From the NCBI GenBank assembly GCA_050257395.1, contig JBLMWU010000318.1, positions 1-11,913 on the forward strand: DNA of 11,913 nucleotides, given 5' to 3'. A program made the translations under genes and the position numbers. Below the pieces are notes generated by a model. It had not been told where the DNA came from and did no database searches. It worked only from the letters and a program-made list of their open reading frames with translations. Positions 1-5,197 of this stretch are shown here, piece after piece. The stretch comes from JAIRTY01 sp050257395 (GTDB lineage Bacteria; Actinomycetota; Actinomycetes; Streptosporangiales; Streptosporangiaceae). Every line of letters starts with the position of its first letter. Within the stretch, counting starts at the first letter, position 1.

Positions 1-18
1 ACCGACGACCGTCCTGTC

Positions 19-594
19 ATGACGGCGCCGGCGGCAGACCCGGCTCCGCTGGGGCTCGCCGCCTTCGCCCTGACCACTTTCCTGCTCTCGGCCGCGAATG
101 CGGGGTGGATGAAGAACGCCAGCGGGGATGCCTGGCTGGGGTACGCGTTCGCCTACGGCGGCCTGTGCCAGCTGCTGGCCGGCATGTGGGAGTTCCGCAA
201 CCGCAACGTCTTCGGTGCCACCGCCTTCTCCACCTACGGCGGGTTCTGGATCGGGCTGGGCCTGTGGGCCAAGTTCGTGCCCGCGGCCGCCCAGGGCAAG
301 GACGTCGGCTGGATCCTGCTGGCGTTCGCGATCTTCAACACCTACATGCTGCTGTGGAGCACGCACGTGAACATCGCGGTGTTCCTGGTGTTCCTGACCC
401 TGGAGGCGACCGAGGTGATCTTGTTCATCGCGGTCTTCGCCGGCAACACCAGCCTGGTCAAAGTCGGCGGGTACGTCGGCGTGGCGACCGCCCTGGTGGC
501 CTGGTACACCTCGGCCGCTGGCGTCATCAACGGCATGCGCGGCGCGCCGTTCGTCCCGGTCGGCAAGCCGATGATGAGCGGCCCCACCACCTGA
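19..594 (+). CDS. satP: GPR1/FUN34/YaaH (SatP) family acetate/succinate transporter
   Basis: Membrane protein of 191 aa, expected to take up acetate (and probably succinate) with protons. The N-terminus carries the family signature DPAPLGL at residues 7-13, the usual [N/D]PAPLGL. A GMWEFRNRNVFGATAF-type segment followed by an aromatic/glycine stretch (STYGGFWIGLGLW) is also typical. Six hydrophobic segments can be read at about residues 12-31, 40-57, 67-86, 97-114, 116-140 and 147-170, matching the usual six-helix fold and length (190-210 aa). The ATG at 19 leaves the expected short N-terminal tail, but no Shine-Dalgarno sequence precedes it. The frame stays open to the window edge, so a start slightly further upstream is possible. 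A strong terminator hairpin follows, so this is the last gene of its transcript. The family assignment is secure; the substrate is inferred. Confidence 0.9.
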   Translation: MTAPAADPAPLGLAAFALTTFLLSAANAGWMKNASGDAWLGYAFAYGGLCQLLAGMWEFRNRNVFGATAFSTYGGFWIGLGLWAKFVPAAAQGKDVGWILLAFAIFNTYMLLWSTHVNIAVFLVFLTLEATEVILFIAVFAGNTSLVKVGGYVGVATALVAWYTSAAGVINGMRGAPFVPVGKPMMSGPTT

Positions 595-612
595 CCCGGC
601 CTGCGGATCACC

Positions 613-650
613 CAGAGGTCCCGGGGAGCCTCGCGCCCCCGGGGCCTCTG
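613..650 (+). terminator. Hairpin terminator after satP
   Basis: Bases 613-626 pair with 637-650 over 14 bp, including one G-T wobble, with a 10-nt loop. The stem starts 18 bp after the satP stop codon. It has no T-tract, which is common for actinomycete terminators. It ends about 20 bp before the next gene, so the channel gene probably needs its own promoter or relies on read-through. Confidence 0.75.
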
Positions 651-671
651 CTGTGACGGCCACGGGAGAAT

Positions 672-1364
672 GTGCTGGTGGATCTTCAGGAAAAGCGCCA
701 GCTGGAGCTGTCCGGCCAGGTGGCCTGGGTGCGGGCGCGCGCGCGGCCGTGGCGGTCCATCATCGCCCTCGTGCTCGCGGTCGCGGCCGCGGTGGTGTCA
801 GTCTGGTTCCGGGGCCGCTTCATCCATTGGCACGACCCGGGAGCCGTCACGGCCAAGGCGGTCACCGCCGGCACCGCGGCCGGGTTCTGCGTGTTCGGGA
901 TGACCGCCACGCTCGGCCTGTCCCGCAAGGCGCGGGACCGGCTGCGCCCGCTGACCGGCTCCGCCCATGCCGCGGTGGTCCGGTACACCATCGTCCTGCT
1001 GGGCAGCCTCGCCGTGCTGGCCATCACCCTCGACCTGCTCAAGGTGCCGATCGGCCAGCTCGTCCTCGGCGGCGCGGTGACCACCATCCTCATCGGCATC
1101 GCCGCCCAGCAGGCGCTGGGCAACGTGTTCGCCGGGATGGTGCTGCTGTTGTCCAGGCCGTTCACCGTCGGCGACTCGATACAGCTCAGGTCAGGTTCCC
1201 TCGGCGGGCCGATCGAGGGAACCGTGACCGAGATCGGCATTACCTACCTGCGGATGGACACCCGCGACGGCGTGCTCCGGCTGCCCAATTCCCAGGTCCT
1301 GGCCGCTGGTGTGGGCCCGGTCCGATCAGAGCCGGCCGACGGCGGCACGCCCGCGCCCCCGTGA
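672..1364 (+). CDS. Short MscS-family mechanosensitive ion channel
   Basis: Protein of 230 aa with three clear hydrophobic segments (about residues 29-46, 64-83 and 100-123). These are followed by a pore helix plus beta domain: GGAVTTILIGIAAQQALGNVFAGM (about 133-156), then SRPFTVGDSIQL (161-172) and a domain ending in RLPNSQVL. This GxAxxxxxGxxxQxxLGNxxxG arrangement is the MscS pore signature, so it should act as a tension-gated release valve during osmotic downshift. The protein stops about 17 residues after the PNSQV motif. It therefore lacks the cytosolic alpha/beta vestibule domain of E. coli MscS (286 aa). The GTG at 672 lies close behind GGGAG (664-668). An in-frame GTG at 678 has better spacing (9 nt), so the first two residues are uncertain. 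It converges with the lsr2-like gene, with only 9 bp between the stops. Confidence 0.82.
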   Translation: MLVDLQEKRQLELSGQVAWVRARARPWRSIIALVLAVAAAVVSVWFRGRFIHWHDPGAVTAKAVTAGTAAGFCVFGMTATLGLSRKARDRLRPLTGSAHAAVVRYTIVLLGSLAVLAITLDLLKVPIGQLVLGGAVTTILIGIAAQQALGNVFAGMVLLLSRPFTVGDSIQLRSGSLGGPIEGTVTEIGITYLRMDTRDGVLRLPNSQVLAAGVGPVRSEPADGGTPAPP

Positions 1365-1373
1365 GCGCAGCCG

Positions 1374-1712
1374 TCAGGAATGCGTGGCCTCGTACCGGGA
1401 AACCACGTCCGCGGGAATGCGGCCGCGGTCGCTGACCCCAATGCCGCTGTCCTTTGCCCATTGCCTGATCCGCGCGCTGCGCTGGCGATGAGCGGTGGTT
1501 CTCCGTTTCGTGCGCGGCTGCCGCCCCGAGACCTTCCGGGCCCGATCCGCATAGCGGCCGACGGCCTCGTCGAACTTATCGCTGTGCTTCAGGCAGAGGT
1601 CGATCTCATAGTCCCGGCCATCGAGGCTGAACTTCCGCACCCGGTGCTGGCCCTGGGGTATCTCTTTGGAATCGAAGTCACACGCATATGTGACGGAAAC
1701 CTTCTGCGCCAC
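1374..1712 (-). CDS. lsr2: Lsr2-family nucleoid-associated DNA-binding protein
   Basis: Protein of 112 aa. Lsr2 proteins bridge AT-rich DNA and silence foreign genes, playing the role of H-NS in actinobacteria. Family hallmarks read here: N-terminal VAQKVSVTYACDFD, the dimerisation-domain phrase FSLDGRDYEIDL (28-39), a basic linker (KVSGRQPRTKRR, 60-71), and the C-terminal DNA-binding domain with IRQWAKDSGIGVSDRGRIPADVVSRYEA (82-109). The RGR at 96-98 is the AT-hook-like minor-groove clamp. The GTG at 1712 was chosen because translation from it begins with the conserved family N-terminus and because it follows an AAGGGGG ribosome binding site. Upstream in-frame starts would add 57 residues unlike the family. 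Cysteines at 11 and 40 and the short beta region make it a somewhat divergent copy, perhaps a secondary paralogue. Confidence 0.88.
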   Translation of the reverse strand: MAQKVSVTYACDFDSKEIPQGQHRVRKFSLDGRDYEIDLCLKHSDKFDEAVGRYADRARKVSGRQPRTKRRTTAHRQRSARIRQWAKDSGIGVSDRGRIPADVVSRYEATHS

Positions 1713-1736
1713 TTCTAGCCCCCTTCCCCTGCGGCC

Positions 1737-1742
1737 AATATA
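1737..1742 (-). promoter_or_regulatory. Candidate -10 box of the lsr2-like gene
   Basis: On the minus strand the sequence reads TATATT, 24 nt before the GTG start, in an otherwise GC-rich region. It would place the transcript start about 15-20 nt upstream of the gene, with the ribosome binding site in between. No convincing -35 box is visible. An 8-bp palindrome, GTGATCAC (1750-1757), sits just upstream. Confidence 0.45.
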
Positions 1743-1931
1743 TCCTCTCGTGATCACTCCCCGCGCAACGACTCCCACGTCAGGGGTGCCCTGCGATCGC
1801 CTTCCCGCCGATGCGCGGGATTTGCGCCCCGTTCCGCTCTCGCAGGCAGCGCCACTGAGCCGCGGCATGCGCCGGTGGCTCACACCCTACCCGGCCGCCA
1901 TTAGGAGCGTCCCGCGGCACCGCGAACAGAC

Positions 1932-1962
1932 CGCCCCGCCGGCGGCAGCCGCCAGCGGGGCG
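1932..1962 (-). terminator. Hairpin terminator after the repeat-protein gene
   Basis: CGCCCCGC (1932-1939) pairs with GCGGGGCG (1955-1962). After one mismatch, GGCGG (1941-1945) pairs with CCGCC (1949-1953) around a 3-nt loop. The hairpin lies 13 bp beyond the stop codon of the minus-strand gene at 1976. It separates that gene from lsr2, which is read in the same direction. Confidence 0.7.
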
Positions 1963-1975
1963 TCACGGCAATCTG

Positions 1976-4006
1976 TCAATGACGGCCAGGATTACCGCGG
2001 CGGCGCCGCTCATTGCCCGCCGGGGGGCCATAGGGGAAGGATTCGGGAGGCGGGTCTTCGTCGTAGCCGCCCGGCGGCGGCGGCACCGGGCCATCCCATT
2101 CCGCGCCGGGTTCCCCGTCATCACCGAGCGGATCCCGTTGCGTATAGGGCCGTGCGGGTGATACCGGCCTGCGGCCGCTTATAGCCGAATTGCCTGGATA
2201 ATGCGGTTCGCGGGCTGAATTCGGGGCCGGATAATCCGGGTCACCCGGATTGGCGCCGCCGGGCACGACCGGCTCGTAGGCACCGGGCAGGCCGGTGGCC
2301 TCGTCCGCGGGCGCCGGGCCGGCCCGGCGCCCACTGCGCCGCCGCTGCGGGTACCCGCCCTGGCCCGGGGCGGCGGGGAAGTCACCGCTGCCCGGTTCCG
2401 GTGGGTAGCCGGGCGGCTCCTGCCCGGCAGGCCGGCGGCTCCGGCCGGACCGGCCGGGCCGCTCCCCGCCGCCGGGCACGGGACCATAGCCGCCCGGCTG
2501 CGGCAGGCCGGGCTCTGGCAGGTGTGGCTGCGGCAGCCCGGGCTCGGGCAGCCCGCCGCCGAAGCCGCCGCTGCCGGGGTCGGGCACGTAGCCGCGGGCC
2601 CGCCGGCTGCGCCGGCCCGGCTCGGGCAGGTCCGCCCCCGGGCCCTCGCTCCCCTGCCCTGGCAGGTAGCCGGGGTCACCGCCGCGATGCCCGGGCCCCG
2701 GCTCCGGCGCACCGGCAAAGCCGCCGCTGCCCGGCTCGGGCGGATACCCGCCGTCCGGTTCGGGCAGATAGCCGCCGTCCGGCTCGCCCCGGCCCCGGCG
2801 GCCGGGCTCCGGCGGCGCCGCGGGAAAGCCGCCGCTCCCCCGGCCGGGCGGATACCCGGGATCCGGGTCACCGCGCCGGCGGGGCTCCGGCGGGCCGGCG
2901 GCGAAGCCGCCGCTGCCCTGGCCGGGGAGGTACCCGGGGTCGTGGCCGCGGTGGCCGGGCTCGGGTGGGCCGGCGGGAAAACCCCCGCTGTCCGGGCCGG
3001 GCAGGTAACCGCCGTCCGGCCCCGCACCGGGCGGGCCGGGCTCGGGCAGCCCGCCGCCGTAGCCGCCCCTGCCGGGGCCGGGCACGTAGCCGCGGGCCCG
3101 CCGGCTGCGCCGGCCCGGCTCGGGCAGGTCCGCCCCCGGGCCCTCGCTCCCCTGCCCGGGCAGGTAGCCGGGGTCGCCGCCGCGGTGGCCGGGCTCCGGC
3201 GGCCCGGCATAGCCGCCGCTGCCCGGCTCGGGCAGGTAGCCGGGGTTCCGGGGCCCGGGCTCGGGCGGTCCGGCGGTAAAGCCCCCGCTGTCCGGGCCGG
3301 GCAGGTAACCGCCGTCCGGCTCGGGCAGATAGCCGCCGTCCATCTCGCCCCGGCCCCGGCGGCCGGGCTCCGGCGGCGCCGCGGGAAAGCCGCTGCTCCC
3401 CCGGCCGGGCAGATACCCGGGATCGGGCTCACCGCCCAGGCGGGGCCCGGGCCGGTCCTCCGGGAACGGGCCGCTGTCCGGCCCCGGCAGGTAGCTGTTC
3501 TCGTCGCCGGCGGCGCGCGCCGCGGGATAGTCGTACGCGCCGGTGGCGTGGTCACCGGTGCCCGGCCCGGGCAGGTACCCGCCCGGGCGCTCGCCCCGGC
3601 CGCTGTCTGCGCCGGGCGGCGCCGGCGGCGGGCCGCCGGGAACATCCCACTGGCCGGTGGTGATGTCCTCGTCCGGGCCCGAAGGCCGGGCCGGGCGCAG
3701 GCTGCGCGGCCCGGCTGGCCCGTCCCCGTCCCCGGCCGGCGGCTCTGCGCGGCCTGCCGGGTCCTGCCCGGCGCGCTCGCCCTGGCCGGCCGGGCCGCGC
3801 TGGAGCGCGGTGACCATCCGCGGGAGGTCGCCAATGGGCAGCCGGAACGTGCCGGTGCACGTGCCGCCCTGCCAGATGCTGAAGACCGCTACCCCGGTGT
3901 CGGCGTACCAGCTCAGCCGCATGGTCCGGGAGTCGCCCCTGACGTCGAAAAACACCTCACCGAGCCGGGGCAGAGGAGCTGCGTCCGACGCTGACATGCT
4001 GCCCAT
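1976..4006 (-). CDS. Hypothetical protein with small N-terminal domain and long Pro/Gly/Tyr repeat tail
   Basis: Predicted protein of 676 aa; I do not recognise a named family. Residues about 13-70 look like a folded domain: GEVFFDVRG, RTMRLSWY, AVFSIWQGG, TCTGTFRLPIGDLPRMVTAL, with alternating beta-type segments and a final helix. The rest is low complexity and certainly disordered. It has about 17 copies of a [G/P/R/S]-Y-[L/V/P]-P-x-x-[G/D/S] unit (GYLPGPDSGG, GYLPGQGSEG, GYVPGPG), separated by PPEPG- and arginine-rich linkers. The C-terminus ends in a basic patch (NERRRRGNPGRH). No signal peptide or membrane segment is seen, so it should be cytoplasmic or bind a surface through the basic and aromatic repeats. 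The ATG at 4006 follows GGGGT with fair spacing; an in-frame ATG at 3997 is an alternative. Long ORFs on the opposite strand here are GC artefacts. The reading frame is confident, the function unknown. Confidence 0.8.
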   Translation of the reverse strand: MGSMSASDAAPLPRLGEVFFDVRGDSRTMRLSWYADTGVAVFSIWQGGTCTGTFRLPIGDLPRMVTALQRGPAGQGERAGQDPAGRAEPPAGDGDGPAGPRSLRPARPSGPDEDITTGQWDVPGGPPPAPPGADSGRGERPGGYLPGPGTGDHATGAYDYPAARAAGDENSYLPGPDSGPFPEDRPGPRLGGEPDPGYLPGRGSSGFPAAPPEPGRRGRGEMDGGYLPEPDGGYLPGPDSGGFTAGPPEPGPRNPGYLPEPGSGGYAGPPEPGHRGGDPGYLPGQGSEGPGADLPEPGRRSRRARGYVPGPGRGGYGGGLPEPGPPGAGPDGGYLPGPDSGGFPAGPPEPGHRGHDPGYLPGQGSGGFAAGPPEPRRRGDPDPGYPPGRGSGGFPAAPPEPGRRGRGEPDGGYLPEPDGGYPPEPGSGGFAGAPEPGPGHRGGDPGYLPGQGSEGPGADLPEPGRRSRRARGYVPDPGSGGFGGGLPEPGLPQPHLPEPGLPQPGGYGPVPGGGERPGRSGRSRRPAGQEPPGYPPEPGSGDFPAAPGQGGYPQRRRSGRRAGPAPADEATGLPGAYEPVVPGGANPGDPDYPAPNSAREPHYPGNSAISGRRPVSPARPYTQRDPLGDDGEPGAEWDGPVPPPPGGYDEDPPPESFPYGPPAGNERRRRGNPGRH
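2541..2689 (-). repeat. Segmental duplication inside the repeat gene, copy A (partner 3039-3187)
   Basis: This stretch of about 149 bp matches 3039-3187 with about six differences at a constant offset of 498 bp (166 codons). It encodes the GDPGYLPGQGSEGPG...RRSRRARGYVP block. A 79-bp core starting at 2581 is identical in both copies. Confidence 0.85.
2761..2863 (-). repeat. Segmental duplication inside the repeat gene, copy C (partner 3322-3424)
   Basis: About 103 bp matching 3322-3424 at a constant offset of 561 bp (187 codons), with four differences. It encodes GYPPGRGSGGFPAAPPEPGRRGRGE-type sequence in this copy and GYLPGRGSSGFPAAPPEPG in the other. Confidence 0.82.
3039..3187 (-). repeat. 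Segmental duplication inside the repeat gene, copy B (partner 2541-2689)
   Basis: Second copy of the block at 2541-2689, offset 498 bp and in frame. The near identity at the DNA level, including third codon positions, indicates recent duplication or ongoing gene conversion. Confidence 0.85.
3322..3424 (-). repeat. Segmental duplication inside the repeat gene, copy D (partner 2761-2863)
   Basis: Partner of 2761-2863. Its offset (561 bp) differs from that of the A/B pair (498 bp). The tail therefore grew by more than one duplication or by indels inside a larger duplicated block. Confidence 0.82.
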
Positions 4007-4465
4007 GGTGACCCCGGCCGACGAGGTTTGTCCAGTTGACGATCTTGAAACAAGCCCGTGGCGGCAGGCGAAGCGGCCTCATCCGGGGCCAGCCGGGGCG
4101 GCACCGCGCGGATGCCCCGTTTCGCCTCCAGGGCCGGCGAAATCGGTGCTTCAAGATTCTCCAGCCGCCTGCGAAACGGCTGTGCCGGATGGCATCATTG
4201 AGCGTCGGTTCGCTGGACTGGCTTGCACCGTCAGGATGGTGAGCGCAGCTCCCACTCATCATCAATCCGGCCGGATGACTGCCCCCGTTTTTCTTGTTGC
4301 GCTGGTTGGCGCCTTGATGGTGTACCGCGCTCGGGAACATGGCGGCAGGGCAGTGCGTTGGATGCAAGGACGGGGCAAATGCCGCATCGCGCGAGGCGGC
4401 AAGTCCGGCGAGCACGTTTGCTGGGCGGAGAAACACACACGTGACCTGGTTGAGGAGATCGATTC
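4007..4465. other. Divergent intergenic region between the repeat-protein gene and whiB
   Basis: This 459-bp stretch has no convincing gene. It should hold the promoters of both flanking genes. On the whiB side a SigR/SigH-like promoter lies at 4334-4359. A 9-bp inverted repeat, CCGTTTCGC (4117-4125) and GCGAAACGG (4171-4179), could be an operator or a stem. The base composition is visibly less GC-rich than the flanking genes, as expected for regulatory DNA. ORFs that run through it have no ribosome binding site and no recognisable protein signature. Confidence 0.6.
4334..4359 (+). promoter_or_regulatory. Candidate SigR/SigH-type promoter of whiB
   Basis: GGAAC (4334-4338, in the context GGGAACA) is followed after exactly 18 nt by GTT (4357-4359, in the context CGTT). 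This is the -35/-10 arrangement of the Streptomyces SigR and mycobacterial SigH thiol-stress sigma factors. Transcription would start near 4366 and give a leader of about 100 nt before the whiB ATG. The same spacing occurs upstream of cysH. Confidence 0.5.
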
Positions 4466-4765
4466 ATGTCTGAGGTACGTCGGCAGGTGGGCCTGCCTCC
4501 CCGGCCGAACTGGGGATGGCAAGATGCCGCTGCGTGCCGCGGCAAGGACGTGGTGCTCTTCTTCGGTCCCGACGGTGAGCGTCAGCCGGAGCGCGATATT
4601 CGCGAGCGCCAGGCTAAGGCGCTGTGCGCATCCTGCCCGGTGCGCGCGGAATGCCTCGCCTACGCGATCTCCCGGCCCGAAAAGTACGGCACCTGGGGCG
4701 GCCTGAACGAGGACGAGCGCGCGTCCGAGCGGCGCCGCCGGATGCGGCGGGCCAACGCGGCCTGA
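4466..4765 (+). CDS. WhiB-family iron-sulfur transcriptional regulator
   Basis: Protein of 99 aa. WhiB proteins are actinobacterial [4Fe-4S] regulators that sense oxygen, NO or redox state and usually act on the primary sigma factor. The four cluster cysteines are C24 (AACRGKD), C54, C57 and C63 (CASCPVRAEC), in the invariant C...CxxCxxxxxC pattern. The GTWGG turn lies at 75-79, followed by LNEDERASERRRRMRR, the basic DNA-binding tail. The W16/W18 and LFFGPDGERQPERDIRER segments are also family-typical. The ATG at 4466 has GGAG (4454-4457) 8 nt upstream. No AT-hook of the WhiB7/WblC kind is present, so I do not assign a subgroup number. A terminator hairpin follows. Its SigR-like promoter, if real, would make it part of the thiol-stress response. 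Confidence 0.93.
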   Translation: MSEVRRQVGLPPRPNWGWQDAAACRGKDVVLFFGPDGERQPERDIRERQAKALCASCPVRAECLAYAISRPEKYGTWGGLNEDERASERRRRMRRANAA

Positions 4766-4782
4766 CCGAGGCGATCGGCTGC

Positions 4783-4817
4783 AGCCAGCCAGGGGCAATC
4801 CCGGTCCCTGGCTGGCT
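4783..4817 (+). terminator. Hairpin terminator after whiB
   Basis: AGCCAGCCAGGG (4783-4794) pairs perfectly with CCCTGGCTGGCT (4806-4817) around an 11-nt loop. The stem starts 18 bp after the whiB stop codon. There is no T-tract. Confidence 0.75.
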
Positions 4818-4842
4818 TGCGCTGAAGGCGGAGAATAGCGCC

Positions 4843-4968
4843 ATGGTCTGCGCGGCATGCCGGCACCAGCACCACCAGGACTGCCCGGGCGGCACCTGGT
4901 GTGACTGCCAGCACCAGCCGCCCCAGCCGCCCGCGGGGTCGGCGCTGGCCTGGATCCGGCAGGGCTGA
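4843..4968 (+). CDS. Cys/His-rich microprotein, putative metal binding
   Basis: Protein of 41 aa: MVCAACRHQHHQDC, then PGGTWCDCQHQ, then a Pro-rich end. Five cysteines (3, 6, 14, 20, 22) and histidines at 8, 10, 11 and 24 form a CxxC-x7-C-x5-CxC-x-H pattern, which suggests a small zinc or Fe-S site. The ATG at 4843 has a well placed GGAG (4830-4833, 9 nt spacing). Codon choice is GC-rich at third positions, as in the neighbours. Short proteins with a CPGGTWCDCQH-like phrase occur as hypotheticals in actinomycetes, as far as I recall; I know no function. It lies between whiB and cysH, after the whiB hairpin, so it is expressed by read-through or from its own weak promoter. Automatic gene calling could easily miss it. 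Confidence 0.7.
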   Translation: MVCAACRHQHHQDCPGGTWCDCQHQPPQPPAGSALAWIRQG

Positions 4969-4980
4969 CCCGGGACACGG

Positions 4981-5006
4981 GGAATATCCCTACTGAAGCA
5001 CTTGTT
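4981..5006 (+). promoter_or_regulatory. Candidate SigR/SigH-type promoter of cysH
   Basis: GGAAT (4981-4985, in the context GGGGAATA) is followed after exactly 18 nt by GTT (5004-5006). This is an exact match to the SigR consensus GGAAT-N18-GTT. Transcription would start near 5012 and leave a leader of about 185 nt before cysH. Control of a sulfate-assimilation gene by the thiol-stress sigma factor makes biological sense, because cysteine is the precursor of mycothiol. Confidence 0.55.
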
Positions 5007-5013
5007 TGCCGTA

Positions 5014-5093
5014 GTCTCGTCCCCTCGGGAACGAGCCCCAAAGTGATCAAAACCGGGCAACGAGGCTGGTGCTACCGGGTGGGCCTGCAGTGA
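5014..5093 (+). ncRNA. Candidate SAM-I/SAM-IV-clan riboswitch-like leader of cysH
   Basis: The leader contains, in order, a hairpin CTCGT...ACGAG (5016-5020/5031-5035), GCCCC (5035-5039), GTGATCAAAACC, GGGCAAC (5055-5061) and GGTGCTACC (5068-5076). It ends in GGGTGGGCC (5077-5085). SAM-clan riboswitches share the words GGCCC, GA, CGGCAACC and GGUGCUA in this order and spacing. CCGG-GC (5053-5058) can pair with GC...CCGG (5071-5078) as a P3-like stem, and GCCC (5035-5038) with GGGC (5081-5084). I cannot fold a convincing outer P1, and the P3 loop is short. The call therefore rests on motif order, and on its place upstream of a sulfur-assimilation gene. Boundaries are approximate. Confidence 0.35.
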
Positions 5094-5197
5094 CCGGTTA
5101 CGATCTGGGGGAAAACGGAGTTGCTCCGCGGGCTCCATGGCTAGGCGGCCAAACGTACTGACGACCTTTCGCTGAACGCTTGGAGGAACCGATCCCC

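Noticed and set aside
1338..1375. GACGGC/GCCGTC as a terminator between mscS and lsr2
   Set aside because: Six base pairs with a 26-nt loop is too weak in DNA of this GC content.
2522..3994. A 490-codon plus-strand open frame opposite the repeat gene
   Set aside because: Composition is almost only Ala, Gly, Arg, Pro and Val, reflecting the GC-rich repeats. The minus-strand frame has a folded N-terminal domain, better start context and a terminator at its end.
4042..4157. ATCTTGAA and TTCAAGAT as a long-range inverted repeat
   Set aside because: Only 8 bp, 100 bp apart, and the neighbouring similar words are not nested as a hairpin would need.
3957..4436. A 159-codon minus-strand frame upstream of the repeat gene
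   Set aside because: No domain, no ribosome binding site, and it overlaps both the start of the repeat gene and the whiB promoter region.
4339..4473. A 44-residue ORF (MAAGQCVGCKDG...) whose stop overlaps the whiB start
   Set aside because: It starts inside the candidate whiB promoter, so it would not be on that transcript, and it lacks a good ribosome binding site.
5043..5093. A 16-residue GTG uORF with one cysteine (GQRGWCYRVGLQ) in the cysH leader, as a cysteine attenuator
   Set aside because: No ribosome binding site and only one cysteine codon, unlike the cysteine-run leader peptides of mycobacteria. It overlaps the riboswitch-like element, which explains the sequence at least as well.
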